A DNA stretch of 64,000 bases from Pseudomonas parakoreensis (lineage in GTDB: Bacteria; Pseudomonadota; Gammaproteobacteria; Pseudomonadales; Pseudomonadaceae): contig NZ_BQHY01000001.1 in assembly GCF_021602155.1 (NCBI RefSeq), positions 62,001 to 126,000 on the forward strand, given 5' to 3'. The position numbers and the translations under genes were made by a program. A model generated the notes under the pieces. That model was not told the DNA's origin. It saw only the letters and a program-made list of their open reading frames with translations, and did no database searches. Below are positions 45,044 through 55,749 of this stretch, piece by piece (position 1 is the first letter of the stretch; each line of letters begins with the position of its first letter).

Positions 45044-45246
45044 GATCAGAGCGCGCCCTAATCTGGCGCACACGAGTGCACCGTGACACGTGACTCGTCC
45101 CTTCATGGTGCGCACTGCCCACGCGCGACCGCTCTAAACCGACATTTTCCTGTCCGATCCCGACCGGGCACAGCCCTTGCAAAACACCCTTCAGTCGTCC
45201 GCATCTGCCAACCATAAAAAACTTTAACGTTCATGGAGATCGCACA
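45044..45246 (+). promoter_or_regulatory. urtA upstream region
   Basis: About 200 bases between a REP pair and urtA. TGGCGCACACGAGTGCA at 45064-45080 is a weak match to the NtrC dyad TGCACC-N5-GGTGCA. A better-supported sigma-54 element lies downstream (separate entry). Together they fit nitrogen control of urea uptake. Confidence 0.4.
45166..45180 (+). promoter_or_regulatory. Sigma-54 (-24/-12) promoter before urtA
   Basis: GGGCACAGCCCTTGC has the essential GG and GC dinucleotides exactly ten bases apart and matches TGGCAC-N5-TTGC except for the first T. It lies about 65 bases before the urtA ATG. Confidence 0.65.
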
Positions 45247-46512
45247 ATGAAGCGTCGCAGTTTGATCAAGGCTTTCACACTCACGGCATCCATTGCCGCG
45301 ATGGGCATGACCTGGACTGTCCAGGCCGCCGAGACCATCAAGGTGGGGATTCTGCATTCGTTGTCCGGGACCATGGCGATTTCCGAAACGTCGCTCAAGG
45401 ACATGGCGCTGATGACCATCGACGAGATCAACGCCAAGGGCGGGGTGAACGGCAAGATGCTCGAACCGGTGGTGGTCGACCCGGCATCGAACTGGCCGCT
45501 GTTCGCCGAGAAAGGCCGACAGTTGCTGACCCAGGACAAGGTCGCGGTAGTGTTCGGCTGCTGGACCTCGGTGTCGCGCAAATCGGTGCTGCCGGTGTTC
45601 GAAGAACTCAACGGCCTGCTGTTCTACCCGGTGCAATACGAAGGCGAAGAGATGTCGCCGAACGTGTTTTACACCGGCGCTGCGCCGAACCAGCAAGCGA
45701 TCCCGGCCGTTGAATACCTGATGAGCGAAGAAGGTGGCAGCGCCAAGCGTTTCTTCCTGCTCGGCACCGACTACGTCTACCCGCGCACCACCAACAAGAT
45801 CCTGCGCTCGTTCCTGCACTCCAAAGGCGTGGCCGACAAGGACATCGAAGAGGTCTACACCCCGTTCGGTCACAGCGACTATCAAACCATCGTCGCCAAC
45901 ATCAAGAAGTTCTCCGCCGGCGGCAAGACCGCTGTGATTTCCACAGTCAACGGCGACTCCAACGTGCCGTTCTACAAAGAGCTGGCCAACCAGGGGCTGA
46001 AGGCGACCGACGTACCGGTGGTGGCGTTCTCGGTGGGTGAAGAAGAACTGCGCGGCATCGACACCAAACCGCTGGTGGGCAACCTCGCGGCGTGGAACTA
46101 CTTCGAGTCCGTGGAGAACCCGGTGAACAAGAAGTTCGTCGCTGACTGGAAGGCTTACGCGAAGAAACACAACCTGCCGGGCGCGGACAAAGCGGTGACC
46201 AACGACCCGATGGAAGCCACCTACGTCGGCATCCACATGTGGGCGCAAGCGGCGGAGAAAGCCAAGTCCACCGACGTCGACAAAGTCCGCGAAGCACTCG
46301 CCGGCCAGACCTTCGCCGCGCCGTCCGGTTACACCCTGACCATGGACAAGACCAATCACCACCTGCACAAACCAGTGATGATCGGCGAGATCCAGAACGA
46401 TGGTCAGTTCAACGTCGTGTGGCAGACCGAAGGCCCGATCCGCGCTCAGCCATGGAGTCCGTTTATCGATGGCAACGACAAGAAACCGGATTATGCGGTG
46501 AAGAGCAACTGA
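45247..46512 (+). CDS. urtA: Urea ABC transporter, substrate-binding protein
   Basis: Periplasmic urea-binding protein of 421 residues. It has a Tat-like signal (KRRSLIKAF then a hydrophobic stretch, cleavage after about residue 29), then TIKVGILHSLSGTMAISE and the conserved VVFGCWTSVSRKSVLPVFEE. It is the first gene of urtABCDE, which here leads straight into urease structural genes. A GGAG site lies seven bases before the ATG. Confidence 0.96.
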   Translation: MKRRSLIKAFTLTASIAAMGMTWTVQAAETIKVGILHSLSGTMAISETSLKDMALMTIDEINAKGGVNGKMLEPVVVDPASNWPLFAEKGRQLLTQDKVAVVFGCWTSVSRKSVLPVFEELNGLLFYPVQYEGEEMSPNVFYTGAAPNQQAIPAVEYLMSEEGGSAKRFFLLGTDYVYPRTTNKILRSFLHSKGVADKDIEEVYTPFGHSDYQTIVANIKKFSAGGKTAVISTVNGDSNVPFYKELANQGLKATDVPVVAFSVGEEELRGIDTKPLVGNLAAWNYFESVENPVNKKFVADWKAYAKKHNLPGADKAVTNDPMEATYVGIHMWAQAAEKAKSTDVDKVREALAGQTFAAPSGYTLTMDKTNHHLHKPVMIGEIQNDGQFNVVWQTEGPIRAQPWSPFIDGNDKKPDYAVKSN

Positions 46513-46578
46513 GCCATTGGGTGTCGGCCTCGCGCCTGGCGTGAGGCCGACTCGATTCCCCTGTGGGAACAATATTTC

Positions 46579-46709
46579 GTGGTGAGGGGATTCATCCCCG
46601 ATGGGTCGCGAAGCGACCCCAAATGCTACAGGCGCGATGTACCGGTGAATCGCGGCGACTGTTTTTGCGACTGCTTCGCAGCCGATCGGGGATGAATCCC
46701 CTCGCCACA
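46579..46709. repeat. REP pair (GTGAGGGGATTCATCCCC type)
   Basis: GTGGTGAGGGGATTCATCCC and CGGGGATGAATCCCCTCGCC are inverted arms. It is placed between urtA and urtB, and a half of another REP type (CAGCTCCCACA) directly follows. Confidence 0.9.
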
Positions 46710-46748
46710 AAGCCAGCTCCCACAATGTCCGTGTCAAGGCGACTTACC

Positions 46749-48251
46749 ATGCCCACCGCCCTTTACCGCCTCATCCTCGCCATCGCACTGCTGTTGCCGA
46801 TGACGGCCTTTGCCGGCGACGCCGAAGACTTCGTCGCCGCCAACCCGGTGCAACAGGCCAAACTGCTGGAAGCCTGGGCTGCGCAGCCCGAGCCGGCGCG
46901 CATCGAACTGATCAACGCCCTGCAGCAAGGCGAATTGACCCTCGACGGCCAAACCAAAACCCTGCGCCTGAACAACCGCCTGCGGGGTCTGATCGACACC
47001 GCTCTGGCCAGCCACCAATTGCTCGCCGCCGACGCCAAAACCCGTCTGACCGCCGCGCAGCAATTGCAGAAAAGCGCGAAACCCGCGCAGCTGAAATTCC
47101 TCGACCAGCAACTGGCTGGCGAAAAAGACGAGAATGTCCACGCCGCCCTGAGCCTGGCCCTGGCCAACCTGCAACTGGTGGACAGTGACCCGGCGGTGCG
47201 TCTGGCCGCCGTACGCCTGCTCGGCGAAACCGGCGATCCGCTGGCCCGCACCCGCTTGGAAGGACTGCTCGAACCCGGCGTCGAAAGCGATGCCGGTGTA
47301 CGTACCGCCGCCGAAACCAGCCTCGCGCAGGTCAAGCGCAAACTGCTGATCGGTGAAGTGTTGGGTCAAGCGTTCAGCGGCATGTCGCTCGGCTCGATTC
47401 TGCTGCTCGCGGCTCTCGGTCTGGCGATCACCTTCGGCCTGCTCGGGGTGATCAACATGGCCCACGGCGAGATGCTGATGCTCGGCGCCTACTCGACCTA
47501 CGTGGTGCAGTTGCTGTTCCAGCGCTACGCGCCGCAGGCGATCGAGTTCTATCCGCTGATCGCGTTGCCGGTGGCGTTCTTCGTCACCGCAGCAATCGGC
47601 ATGGCGCTGGAGCGCACAGTGATTCGTCACCTCTACGGCCGGCCACTGGAAACCCTGCTCGCCACCTGGGGCATCAGCCTGATGCTGATTCAACTGGTGC
47701 GCCTGCTGTTCGGTGCGCAGAACGTTGAAGTGGCGAATCCGGCGTGGCTGTCCGGCGGCATTCAGGTGCTGCCGAATCTGGTGCTGCCGTACAACCGCAT
47801 CGTGATCATCGCCTTCGCCTTGTTCGTGGTGGTGCTGACCTGGCTGCTGCTGAACAAGACCCGCCTCGGCCTCAATGTCCGCGCGGTCACGCAGAACCGC
47901 AACATGGCCGCCTGCTGCGGCGTGCCCACCGGGCGCGTCGACATGCTCGCCTTCGGCCTCGGTTCGGGCATCGCCGGCCTCGGTGGCGTGGCGCTGAGCC
48001 AGATCGGCAACGTCGGCCCGGACCTGGGCCAGAGCTACATCATCGACTCGTTCCTGGTGGTGGTGCTGGGCGGTGTCGGCCAACTCGCCGGCAGCGTACT
48101 GGCGGCGTTCGGCCTGGGCATCGCCAACAAGATTCTCGAACCGCAGATCGGTGCGGTGCTCGGCAAAATCCTGATCCTCGCGCTGATCATTCTGTTCATC
48201 CAGAAACGTCCGCAAGGCCTCTTCGCACTGAAAGGACGGGTGATCGACTGA
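46749..48251 (+). CDS. urtB: Urea ABC transporter permease UrtB
   Basis: LivH-type permease of 500 residues. Unlike ordinary LivH it has an N-terminal signal (about 1-22, AFAGDA) and a helical periplasmic HEAT-like domain (about 23-200) before eight or so membrane helices (from about residue 205), as is usual for UrtB of proteobacteria. Motifs include VINMAHGEMLMLGAYSTYV and the C-terminal GGVGQLAGSV. The ATG at 46749 is chosen; an in-frame ATG at 46725 lies in the REP remnant. The stop overlaps the urtC start (TGATG). Confidence 0.95.
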   Translation: MPTALYRLILAIALLLPMTAFAGDAEDFVAANPVQQAKLLEAWAAQPEPARIELINALQQGELTLDGQTKTLRLNNRLRGLIDTALASHQLLAADAKTRLTAAQQLQKSAKPAQLKFLDQQLAGEKDENVHAALSLALANLQLVDSDPAVRLAAVRLLGETGDPLARTRLEGLLEPGVESDAGVRTAAETSLAQVKRKLLIGEVLGQAFSGMSLGSILLLAALGLAITFGLLGVINMAHGEMLMLGAYSTYVVQLLFQRYAPQAIEFYPLIALPVAFFVTAAIGMALERTVIRHLYGRPLETLLATWGISLMLIQLVRLLFGAQNVEVANPAWLSGGIQVLPNLVLPYNRIVIIAFALFVVVLTWLLLNKTRLGLNVRAVTQNRNMAACCGVPTGRVDMLAFGLGSGIAGLGGVALSQIGNVGPDLGQSYIIDSFLVVVLGGVGQLAGSVLAAFGLGIANKILEPQIGAVLGKILILALIILFIQKRPQGLFALKGRVID

Positions 48252-49330
48252 TGAACCAGCCTCTACTTGTCACGGCCACGCAAAAGGCCGGCCCGAAACT
48301 CACCCTCGCCATCGGCGCGGTGATCCTCGCGCTGTTGATCGCCCTGCCGTTGCTCTCGCTGTTGCCGGCGGACAGCGCGCTGCATGTCTCGGCCTACACC
48401 CTGACGCTGGTCGGCAAAATCCTCTGCTACGCCATCGTTGCTCTGGCGCTGGATCTGGTCTGGGGTTACGCCGGGCTGCTGTCGCTGGGCCACGGGCTGT
48501 TCTTCGCCCTCGGCGGTTATGCGATGGGCATGTACCTGATGCGCCAGGCCGCCGGTGACGGCTTGCCGGCGTTCATGACCTTTCTGTCATGGACCGAACT
48601 GCCGTGGTACTGGAGCGGCACCAGCAGTTTTATCTGGTCGATGTGTCTGGTGGTGCTGGCGCCGGGTCTGCTGGCGCTGGTGTTCGGTTTCTTTGCCTTC
48701 CGCTCGCGGATCAAGGGCGTGTATTTCTCGATCATGACCCAGGCCCTGACCTTCGCCGGCATGCTCCTGTTTTTCCGCAACGAGACCGGCTTCGGCGGTA
48801 ACAACGGCTTCACCAATTTCCGCACGATTCTCGGCTTCGGCATCACTGAACCGGGTACCCGCGCGGTGCTGTTTCTGACCACCGTGCTGTTGCTGGTGGC
48901 AAGTCTGTTCATCGGCTGGCGTCTGGCGCAGAGCAAGTTCGGCCGGGTGCTGACCGCACTGCGCGATGCGGAAAACCGCCTGATGTTCTGCGGCTACGAC
49001 CCGCGCGGTTTCAAGCTGTTCGTCTGGGTCTTGAGCGCGGTGCTGTGCGGTCTGGCCGGGGCGTTGTACGTACCGCAAGTAGGGATCATCAACCCCAGCG
49101 AAATGTCGCCGACCAATTCGATCGAAGCGGCGGTGTGGGTCGCCCTCGGCGGTCGCGGCACGCTGATCGGGCCGCTGCTCGGCGCCGGTGTGGTCAACGG
49201 CATGAAGAGCTGGTTCACCGTGGCGTTCCCCGAATACTGGCTGTTCTTCCTCGGCGCGCTGTTCATCGTCGTGACGTTGTATTTGCCCAAAGGTGTGATC
49301 GGCCTGCTGAAGAAACGAGGTGAACAATGA
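48251..49330 (+). CDS. urtC: Urea ABC transporter permease UrtC
   Basis: LivM-type permease of 359 residues with about ten membrane helices. It contains LDLVWGYAGLLSLGHGLFFALG and the conserved NETGFGGNNGFTNF of UrtC. It starts within the urtB stop and ends within the urtD start, so urtBCD are coupled. Confidence 0.95.
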   Translation: MNQPLLVTATQKAGPKLTLAIGAVILALLIALPLLSLLPADSALHVSAYTLTLVGKILCYAIVALALDLVWGYAGLLSLGHGLFFALGGYAMGMYLMRQAAGDGLPAFMTFLSWTELPWYWSGTSSFIWSMCLVVLAPGLLALVFGFFAFRSRIKGVYFSIMTQALTFAGMLLFFRNETGFGGNNGFTNFRTILGFGITEPGTRAVLFLTTVLLLVASLFIGWRLAQSKFGRVLTALRDAENRLMFCGYDPRGFKLFVWVLSAVLCGLAGALYVPQVGIINPSEMSPTNSIEAAVWVALGGRGTLIGPLLGAGVVNGMKSWFTVAFPEYWLFFLGALFIVVTLYLPKGVIGLLKKRGEQ

Positions 49331-50196
49331 GAGTCACAGCGAGTGCTGAATTCATGCTCGAACCGGCGTTTTTCCCCGTAGAACCGAACAAGGACGAAGG
49401 CACCAGCCGTGACTCGATCGGCCTCGGCCAACGCGTCGGCCCGGGCCTCGACACCCGTCACGGCACGATCCTGACCCTGGAAGACATCAGCGTCAGCTTC
49501 GACGGTTTTCGCGCCCTGAACAATCTGAACCTGTACATCGGCGTCGGCGAGTTGCGCTGCATCATCGGCCCCAACGGCGCGGGCAAGACCACGCTGATGG
49601 ACGTGATCACCGGCAAGACCCGCCCCAGTCACGGCAAGGCCTGGTTCGGCGAAACCCTGGATCTGACGCAAATGAGCGAAGTGCAGATCGCCCAGGCCGG
49701 GATTGGCCGCAAGTTCCAGAAGCCGACGGTGTTCGAAGCGCTGAGCGTGTTCGAGAACCTGGAATTGGCGCAGAAAACCGACAAGTCGGTGTGGGCCAGC
49801 TTGCGCGCACGCCTGAGCGGCGAGCAGCGCGAGCGCATCAGCGAAGTGCTGGAAACCATTCGCCTGACCACCTCGATCAATCGCCCGGCGGGCCTGCTGT
49901 CACACGGCCAGAAGCAGTTTCTGGAGATCGGCATGCTGCTGATGCAAGACCCGCAACTGCTGCTGCTCGACGAACCGGTGGCGGGCATGACCGATGCCGA
50001 AACCGAATTCACCGCCGAGCTGTTCAAGTCGCTGGCCGGCAAGCATTCGCTGATGGTGGTGGAGCATGACATGGGCTTCGTCGGCTCGATTGCCGACCAC
50101 GTCACGGTGCTGCATCAGGGCAGCGTGCTGGCGGAAGGGTCGCTGGAGCAGGTGCAGGAAAACGAGCGGGTGATCGAGGTCTACCTCGGCCGCTGA
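49327..50196 (+). CDS. urtD: Urea ABC transporter ATPase UrtD
   Basis: LivG-type ATPase of 289 residues with Walker A GPNGAGKTT, signature LSHGQKQFLEIG and Walker B LLLLDEPVAGMTD. An N-terminal extension of about 45 residues before the ATPase fold is longer than in LivG and has no recognised role. The start overlaps the urtC stop. Confidence 0.95.
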   Translation: MRVTASAEFMLEPAFFPVEPNKDEGTSRDSIGLGQRVGPGLDTRHGTILTLEDISVSFDGFRALNNLNLYIGVGELRCIIGPNGAGKTTLMDVITGKTRPSHGKAWFGETLDLTQMSEVQIAQAGIGRKFQKPTVFEALSVFENLELAQKTDKSVWASLRARLSGEQRERISEVLETIRLTTSINRPAGLLSHGQKQFLEIGMLLMQDPQLLLLDEPVAGMTDAETEFTAELFKSLAGKHSLMVVEHDMGFVGSIADHVTVLHQGSVLAEGSLEQVQENERVIEVYLGR

Positions 50197-50208
50197 TGAT
50201 CCATCCCC

Positions 50209-50292
50209 TGTAGGAGCTGCCGAAGGCTGCGATCTTTTGATCTTGATCTTAAAAACAAGATCAAAAGATCGCAGCCTTCGGCAGCTCCTACA
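50209..50292. repeat. REP pair (GATCGCAGC type)
   Basis: TGTAGGAGCTGCCGAAGGCT with its exact inverted copy, joined by GATCTTTTGATC and GATCAAAAGATC. It is a nearly perfect long hairpin inside the operon, between urtD and urtE. Confidence 0.95.
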
Positions 50293-50316
50293 CAGGGATT
50301 TGAGGAGATTTTGAGA

Positions 50317-51015
50317 ATGCTGCAAGTCGACAAACTGCACCAATACTACGGCGGTAGCCACATCCTCCGTGGCCTCTCATTCGACGTGAACGTCGGCGAA
50401 GTCACCTGCCTGCTCGGGCGCAACGGCGTGGGCAAGACCACCCTGCTCAAATGCCTGATGGGCCTGTTGCCGGCCAAGGAAGGCGTGGTGAACTGGGAGG
50501 GCAAGGCAATCACCACACTCAAGCCGCACCAGCGCGTGCACGCCGGGATCGCCTATGTGCCACAGGGCCGGGAAATCTTCGGCCGGCTCACGGTGGAAGA
50601 GAATCTGCTGATGGGTTTGTCGCGGTTTCCCGGCAGTGAAGCGAAGGAAGTCCCAAGTTTCATCTACGAATTGTTCCCGGTGCTGCTACAAATGAAGCAG
50701 CGCCGAGGCGGCGACCTGTCCGGCGGCCAGCAACAGCAGCTCGCTATCGGTCGCGCGCTGGCCAGTCGTCCGCGTTTGCTGATCCTCGACGAACCCACCG
50801 AAGGCATCCAGCCCTCGGTGATCAAGGAGATCGGCGCCGTGATCAAGAAGCTCGCGGCGCGGGGCGACATGGCCATTTTGCTGGTGGAGCAGTTCTACGA
50901 TTTCGCTGCGGAGCTGGCCGATCAATACCTGGTGATGTCCCGGGGCGAGATCGTGCAACAGGGTCGCGGCGAAAATATGGAGGCCGAGGGTGTACGAGGT
51001 CTGGTAACAATTTAA
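50317..51015 (+). CDS. urtE: Urea ABC transporter ATPase UrtE
   Basis: LivF-type ATPase of 232 residues with Walker A GRNGVGKTT, signature LSGGQQQQLAIGR and Walker B LLILDEPTEGIQPS. The ATG at 50317 has GAGGAG nine bases upstream; a TTG two codons earlier is too close to that site. ureD follows after 30 bases. Confidence 0.95.
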   Translation: MLQVDKLHQYYGGSHILRGLSFDVNVGEVTCLLGRNGVGKTTLLKCLMGLLPAKEGVVNWEGKAITTLKPHQRVHAGIAYVPQGREIFGRLTVEENLLMGLSRFPGSEAKEVPSFIYELFPVLLQMKQRRGGDLSGGQQQQLAIGRALASRPRLLILDEPTEGIQPSVIKEIGAVIKKLAARGDMAILLVEQFYDFAAELADQYLVMSRGEIVQQGRGENMEAEGVRGLVTI

Positions 51016-51045
51016 TCTGTAGCTTCCTAACGATAATCACAAACC

Positions 51046-51885
51046 ATGAACTTACCGCTTTCCACTGCCCTGTTTACCCCGAGCTGGCACGCCGAGCTGG
51101 AACTGGCCTACGCCCGCTTCGGTGACTGCACGCGCCCGGTCAAGCGCCGGCATCTGGGGCCGCTGCGGGTGCAGAAGCACCTGTACGCCGAAGGCCCCGA
51201 GGTCTGCCAACACATCATCGTCCATCCGCCGGGCGGGATCGCCGGCGGTGACCGGCTGAACATCAGCGCCCGCGTCGAACAGGACGCCTGGGCGCAGATC
51301 ACCAGCCCCGGCGCCGCCAAGTGGTATCGCGCGGCGGGGCCGGCGTATCAACAGCTCGAGCTGCAAGTCGCGGCCGGCGCGACGCTGGAGTGGCTGCCGC
51401 AGGAAACCATCGTCTACAGCGCCGCTCAGGCTGAACTCACCACCTCGATCGAGCTTGAAGGCGATGCGCGGCTGTTCTACTGGGACGTGGTGGCACTGGG
51501 CCGACCGGCCAGTGGCGAGCGCTTCGACCTCGGACACTTTCAGGCGCATCTGGATATCCGCCGCGACGGGCGATTGCTCTGGCACGAGCGTCAGAGGATT
51601 ACTGGCGGTGACGGTTTGCTGGATTCGCCCATCGGCCTGGATGGCCGTCCGGTGTTCGCCACATTGTTGGTCACTGGTGAGATTGATGCCGAGCTGCTGG
51701 AGCGCTGTCGTTCGCTGGGGCATGCCGTGCGCGGGGATTTGACCCAGTTGCCCGGCCTGTTGGTGGCTCGGTGTCTGGCGTCAGAAGCACTGCTCGCCAG
51801 TGCCTGGCTCATCGATTTATGGCGCTTGTTACGCCCGGCTCTGCTAGGCCGCGAGGCCCAGCCACCCAGAATCTGGAACACCTGA
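51046..51885 (+). CDS. ureD: Urease accessory protein UreD
   Basis: Protein of 279 residues that docks on apo-urease and receives UreF/UreG for nickel insertion. The family motifs [15 protein letters not shown] and [11 protein letters not shown] are present. ureE, ureF and ureG are not in this window; in Pseudomonas they are usually elsewhere. A REP pair separates it from ureA. Confidence 0.95.
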   Translation: MNLPLSTALFTPSWHAELELAYARFGDCTRPVKRRHLGPLRVQKHLYAEGPEVCQHIIVHPPGGIAGGDRLNISARVEQDAWAQITSPGAAKWYRAAGPAYQQLELQVAAGATLEWLPQETIVYSAAQAELTTSIELEGDARLFYWDVVALGRPASGERFDLGHFQAHLDIRRDGRLLWHERQRITGGDGLLDSPIGLDGRPVFATLLVTGEIDAELLERCRSLGHAVRGDLTQLPGLLVARCLASEALLASAWLIDLWRLLRPALLGREAQPPRIWNT

Positions 51886-51894
51886 AATGCATTC

Positions 51895-51985
51895 CCCTGT
51901 AGGAGCTGCCGCAGGCTGCAATCTTTTGATCTTGCTGTAAAAAATCAACGTCAAAAGATCGCAGCCTTCGGCAGCTCCTACAGGG
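51895..51985. repeat. REP pair (GATCGCAGC type)
   Basis: CCCTGTAGGAGCTGCCGCAG and CGGCAGCTCCTACAGGG arms joined through ATCTTTTGATC and TCAAAAGATC. It lies between ureD and ureA. Confidence 0.93.
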
Positions 51986-52025
51986 TGTACGACTTAACTT
52001 TCTTCTGCCGAGATTTGAAAAACAA

Positions 52026-52328
52026 ATGGACCTGACCCCACGCGAAAAAGACAAGTTGCTGATCTTCACCGCCGGCCTCGTCGCCGAGCGCCGACTGGCC
52101 CGTGGTGTGAAGCTCAACTACCCGGAAGCGATGGCCTACATCTCCGCCGCGCTGCTCGAAGGCGCCCGTGACGGCCAGACCGTCGCCGAGCTGATGCACT
52201 ACGGCACCACCCTGTTGAGCCGCGAGCAAGTGATGGAAGGCATTCCGGAAATGATCCCGGAGATCCAGGTCGAAGCGACGTTTCCCGACGGCACCAAACT
52301 GGTCACCGTCCACCAACCGATCGTTTGA
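52026..52328 (+). CDS. ureA: Urease gamma subunit
   Basis: Protein of 100 residues with the invariant [20 protein letters not shown] start and [12 protein letters not shown]. It is a structural subunit of the nickel urease UreABC. It is separated from ureB by two acetyltransferase genes. Confidence 0.98.
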   Translation: MDLTPREKDKLLIFTAGLVAERRLARGVKLNYPEAMAYISAALLEGARDGQTVAELMHYGTTLLSREQVMEGIPEMIPEIQVEATFPDGTKLVTVHQPIV

Positions 52329-52337
52329 GGACTCGCC

Positions 52338-52871
52338 ATGACCTACACCATTCGCGATGCCCTGCACGCCGACCTGCCGGCGATCCGTGACATCTACAAC
52401 GACGCGGTGCTCAACACCACGGCGATATGGAACGAGTCGGCGGTCGACCTCGGCAACCGCCAGGCGTGGTTCAGCGCCCGCCAGGCCCAGGCCTACCCGA
52501 TTCTGGTGATCGTCGACGCCGACAACGTGGTGCTCGGCTACGCTTCCTTTGGCGACTGGCGGCCGTTCGACGGTTTCCGTCACACCGTCGAGCACTCGGT
52601 CTACGTCCGTAGCGACCAGCGCGGCAATGGCCTTGGCCCGCAATTGATGAGCGTGCTGATCGAGCGGGCCAAAGCCTGCGACAAGCATGTGATGGTCGCC
52701 GCCATCGAAAGTGGCAATGCCGCTTCCATTCGTCTGCATGAACGCGCCGGTTTCAGCATCACCGGACAGATGCCGCAAGTCGGCACCAAGTTCGGCCGCT
52801 GGCTCGACCTGACCTTCATGCAACTGATCCTCAACCCTGGCGCGCAGCCGCCGGTCGCCAACAAGGAGTGA
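52338..52871 (+). CDS. GNAT acetyltransferase (phosphinothricin/methionine sulfoximine type)
   Basis: Protein of 177 residues with the acetyl-CoA loop RSDQRGNGLGPQL (motif A) and NAASIRLHERAGF (motif B). It is similar to PA4866-type enzymes, which acetylate methionine sulfoximine and phosphinothricin; PA4866 also lies between ureA and ureB. The spacing to ureA is nine bases, so it is in the operon. Its role in urea metabolism is unknown. Confidence 0.92.
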   Translation: MTYTIRDALHADLPAIRDIYNDAVLNTTAIWNESAVDLGNRQAWFSARQAQAYPILVIVDADNVVLGYASFGDWRPFDGFRHTVEHSVYVRSDQRGNGLGPQLMSVLIERAKACDKHVMVAAIESGNAASIRLHERAGFSITGQMPQVGTKFGRWLDLTFMQLILNPGAQPPVANKE

Positions 52872-53719
<848 letters not shown>

Positions 53720-53731
53720 CGCTGATTCATC

Positions 53732-53879
53732 TGTGGTGAGGGAATTTATCTGTGGTGAGGGGATTCATCCCCGATCGACCGCGCAGCGGTCGCCAACCAC
53801 CACCGGCCCACCACGAAAATCACTTTTGCTGAATGGCGGGTGCTACGCACCCGATCGGGGATAAATCCCCTCGCCACAA
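53732..53879. repeat. REP cluster between ureB and ureC
   Basis: The left arm TGTGGTGAGGG is present twice in tandem (53732 and 53751), and one inverted right arm (GGGATAAATCCCCTCGCCAC) ends near 53878. The duplicated left arm suggests slippage or a nested insertion. Confidence 0.88.
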
Positions 53880-53901
53880 TAAATTTGTGCAAGGAATTGA
53901 A

Positions 53902-55602
53902 ATGAAGATTTCCCGGCAAGCCTACGCCGACATGTTCGGCCCCACCGTCGGCGACAAGGTGCGCCTGGCAGACACCGAGTTGTGGATCGAAGTCGAAAAA
54001 GACTTCACCACTTACGGCGAAGAGGTGAAATTCGGCGGCGGCAAAGTCATCCGCGATGGCCAGGGCCAGAGCCAGTTGCTCGCCGCCGAAGTGGTCGACA
54101 CGTTGATCACCAATGCGCTGATCATCGACCACTGGGGCATCGTCAAAGCCGACGTCGGTCTCAAGGACGGGCGCATCGCCGCGATCGGCAAGGCCGGTAA
54201 CCCGGACGTACAACCGAACGTGACCATCGCCATCGGCGCCAGCACCGAAGTGATCGCCGGTGAAGGCATGATCCTCACTGCCGGCGGCATCGACACGCAC
54301 ATCCACTTCATCTGCCCTCAGCAGATCGAAGAAGCGCTGATGAGCGGCGTCACCACCATGATCGGCGGCGGCACGGGGCCGGCGACCGGTACCAACGCCA
54401 CCACCTGCACCTCCGGCCCGTGGCACCTGGCGCGCATGCTTCAGGCCGCCGACGCGTTCCCGATGAACATCGGCCTCACCGGCAAGGGCAACGCCAGCCT
54501 GCCGGAGCCGCTGATCGAGCAGGTCAAGGCCGGCGCCATCGGCCTCAAGCTGCACGAAGACTGGGGCACCACCCCGGCGAGCATCGACAATTGCCTGAGT
54601 GTCGCCGACCAGTACGACGTACAAGTGGCGATCCACACCGACACCCTCAACGAGTCCGGTTTCGTCGAAACCACCTTGGGCGCGTTCAAGGGCCGCACCA
54701 TCCACACCTATCACACCGAAGGTGCCGGTGGCGGCCATGCACCGGACATCATCAAGGCCTGCGGTTTCCCTAACGTGCTACCGAGCTCGACCAACCCGAC
54801 CCGGCCGTTCACCCGCAACACCATCGACGAACACCTCGACATGTTGATGGTCTGCCACCACCTCGACCCGAGCATCGCCGAAGACGTGGCGTTCGCCGAA
54901 AGCCGCATCCGCCGCGAGACGATTGCCGCCGAAGACATCCTCCACGACCTCGGCGCGTTCTCGATGATCAGTTCCGACAGCCAGGCCATGGGCCGTGTCG
55001 GCGAAGTCATCACGCGTACATGGCAGACCGCCGACAAGATGAAAAAGCAGCGCGGCCCGCTGCCCCAGGACGGCGCAGGCAACGACAACTTCCGCGCCAA
55101 GCGCTACATCGCCAAATACACGATCAACCCGGCGATCACCCACGGCATCAGCCATGAGGTGGGCTCGGTGGAGGTCGGCAAATGGGCCGACCTGGTGCTC
55201 TGGCGCCCGGCGTTCTTCGGCGTAAAACCGACGCTGATCCTCAAGGGCGGTGCCATTGCCGCCAGTCTGATGGGCGACGCCAACGCGTCGATCCCAACCC
55301 CGCAGCCGGTGCACTACCGCCCGATGTTCGCCAGCTACGGCGGCTCGCTGCACGCCACCAGCCTGACCTTCATCAGCCAGGCGGCGCAGGAATCGGGACT
55401 GCCCGACGCGTTGGGTTTGAAGAAAAAAATCGCCGTGGTCAAAGGCTGCCGCGATGTGCAGAAAACCGACCTGATCCACAACGATTACCTGCCGAACATC
55501 GACGTCGATCCACAGACCTATCAGGTCAAGGCCGACGGTGTGCTGCTGTGGTGTGAACCGGCGGAAACCTTGCCGATGGCTCAGCGTTACTTCCTGTTCT
55601 GA
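53902..55602 (+). CDS. ureC: Urease alpha subunit
   Basis: Catalytic subunit of 566 residues, standard length. Nickel ligands and catalytic groups are visible: [21 protein letters not shown] (the lysine is carbamylated), HTDTLNESG, and the flap [20 protein letters not shown] with its cysteine and histidines. The ATG at 53902 follows AAGGAA; an upstream open frame lies in the REP sequence. Confidence 0.98.
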   Translation: MKISRQAYADMFGPTVGDKVRLADTELWIEVEKDFTTYGEEVKFGGGKVIRDGQGQSQLLAAEVVDTLITNALIIDHWGIVKADVGLKDGRIAAIGKAGNPDVQPNVTIAIGASTEVIAGEGMILTAGGIDTHIHFICPQQIEEALMSGVTTMIGGGTGPATGTNATTCTSGPWHLARMLQAADAFPMNIGLTGKGNASLPEPLIEQVKAGAIGLKLHEDWGTTPASIDNCLSVADQYDVQVAIHTDTLNESGFVETTLGAFKGRTIHTYHTEGAGGGHAPDIIKACGFPNVLPSSTNPTRPFTRNTIDEHLDMLMVCHHLDPSIAEDVAFAESRIRRETIAAEDILHDLGAFSMISSDSQAMGRVGEVITRTWQTADKMKKQRGPLPQDGAGNDNFRAKRYIAKYTINPAITHGISHEVGSVEVGKWADLVLWRPAFFGVKPTLILKGGAIAASLMGDANASIPTPQPVHYRPMFASYGGSLHATSLTFISQAAQESGLPDALGLKKKIAVVKGCRDVQKTDLIHNDYLPNIDVDPQTYQVKADGVLLWCEPAETLPMAQRYFLF

Positions 55603-55610
55603 CACACGGC

Positions 55611-55656
55611 AAAAGGCCCCCGACCCGCGTCTTGCGCACGGGCCGGGGGCCTTTTT
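55611..55656 (+). terminator. Strong terminator after ureC
   Basis: GGCCCCCGaCCCG pairs with CGGGcCGGGGGCC and is followed by TTTTT. It ends the urt-ure transcript. Confidence 0.92.
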
Positions 55657-55749
55657 CATGGGGCAGGAAAACCGATGTGCAAACGGTCGTGTATTTCCCG
55701 CCAAAGGGGCTAATATTCGATTCGCTCCGCCTATTTTCAGGAACTGCCC

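Noticed and set aside
46563-46748. Upstream extension of urtB.
   Set aside because: The extra codons come from a REP pair; the ATG at 46749 starts a proper signal peptide.
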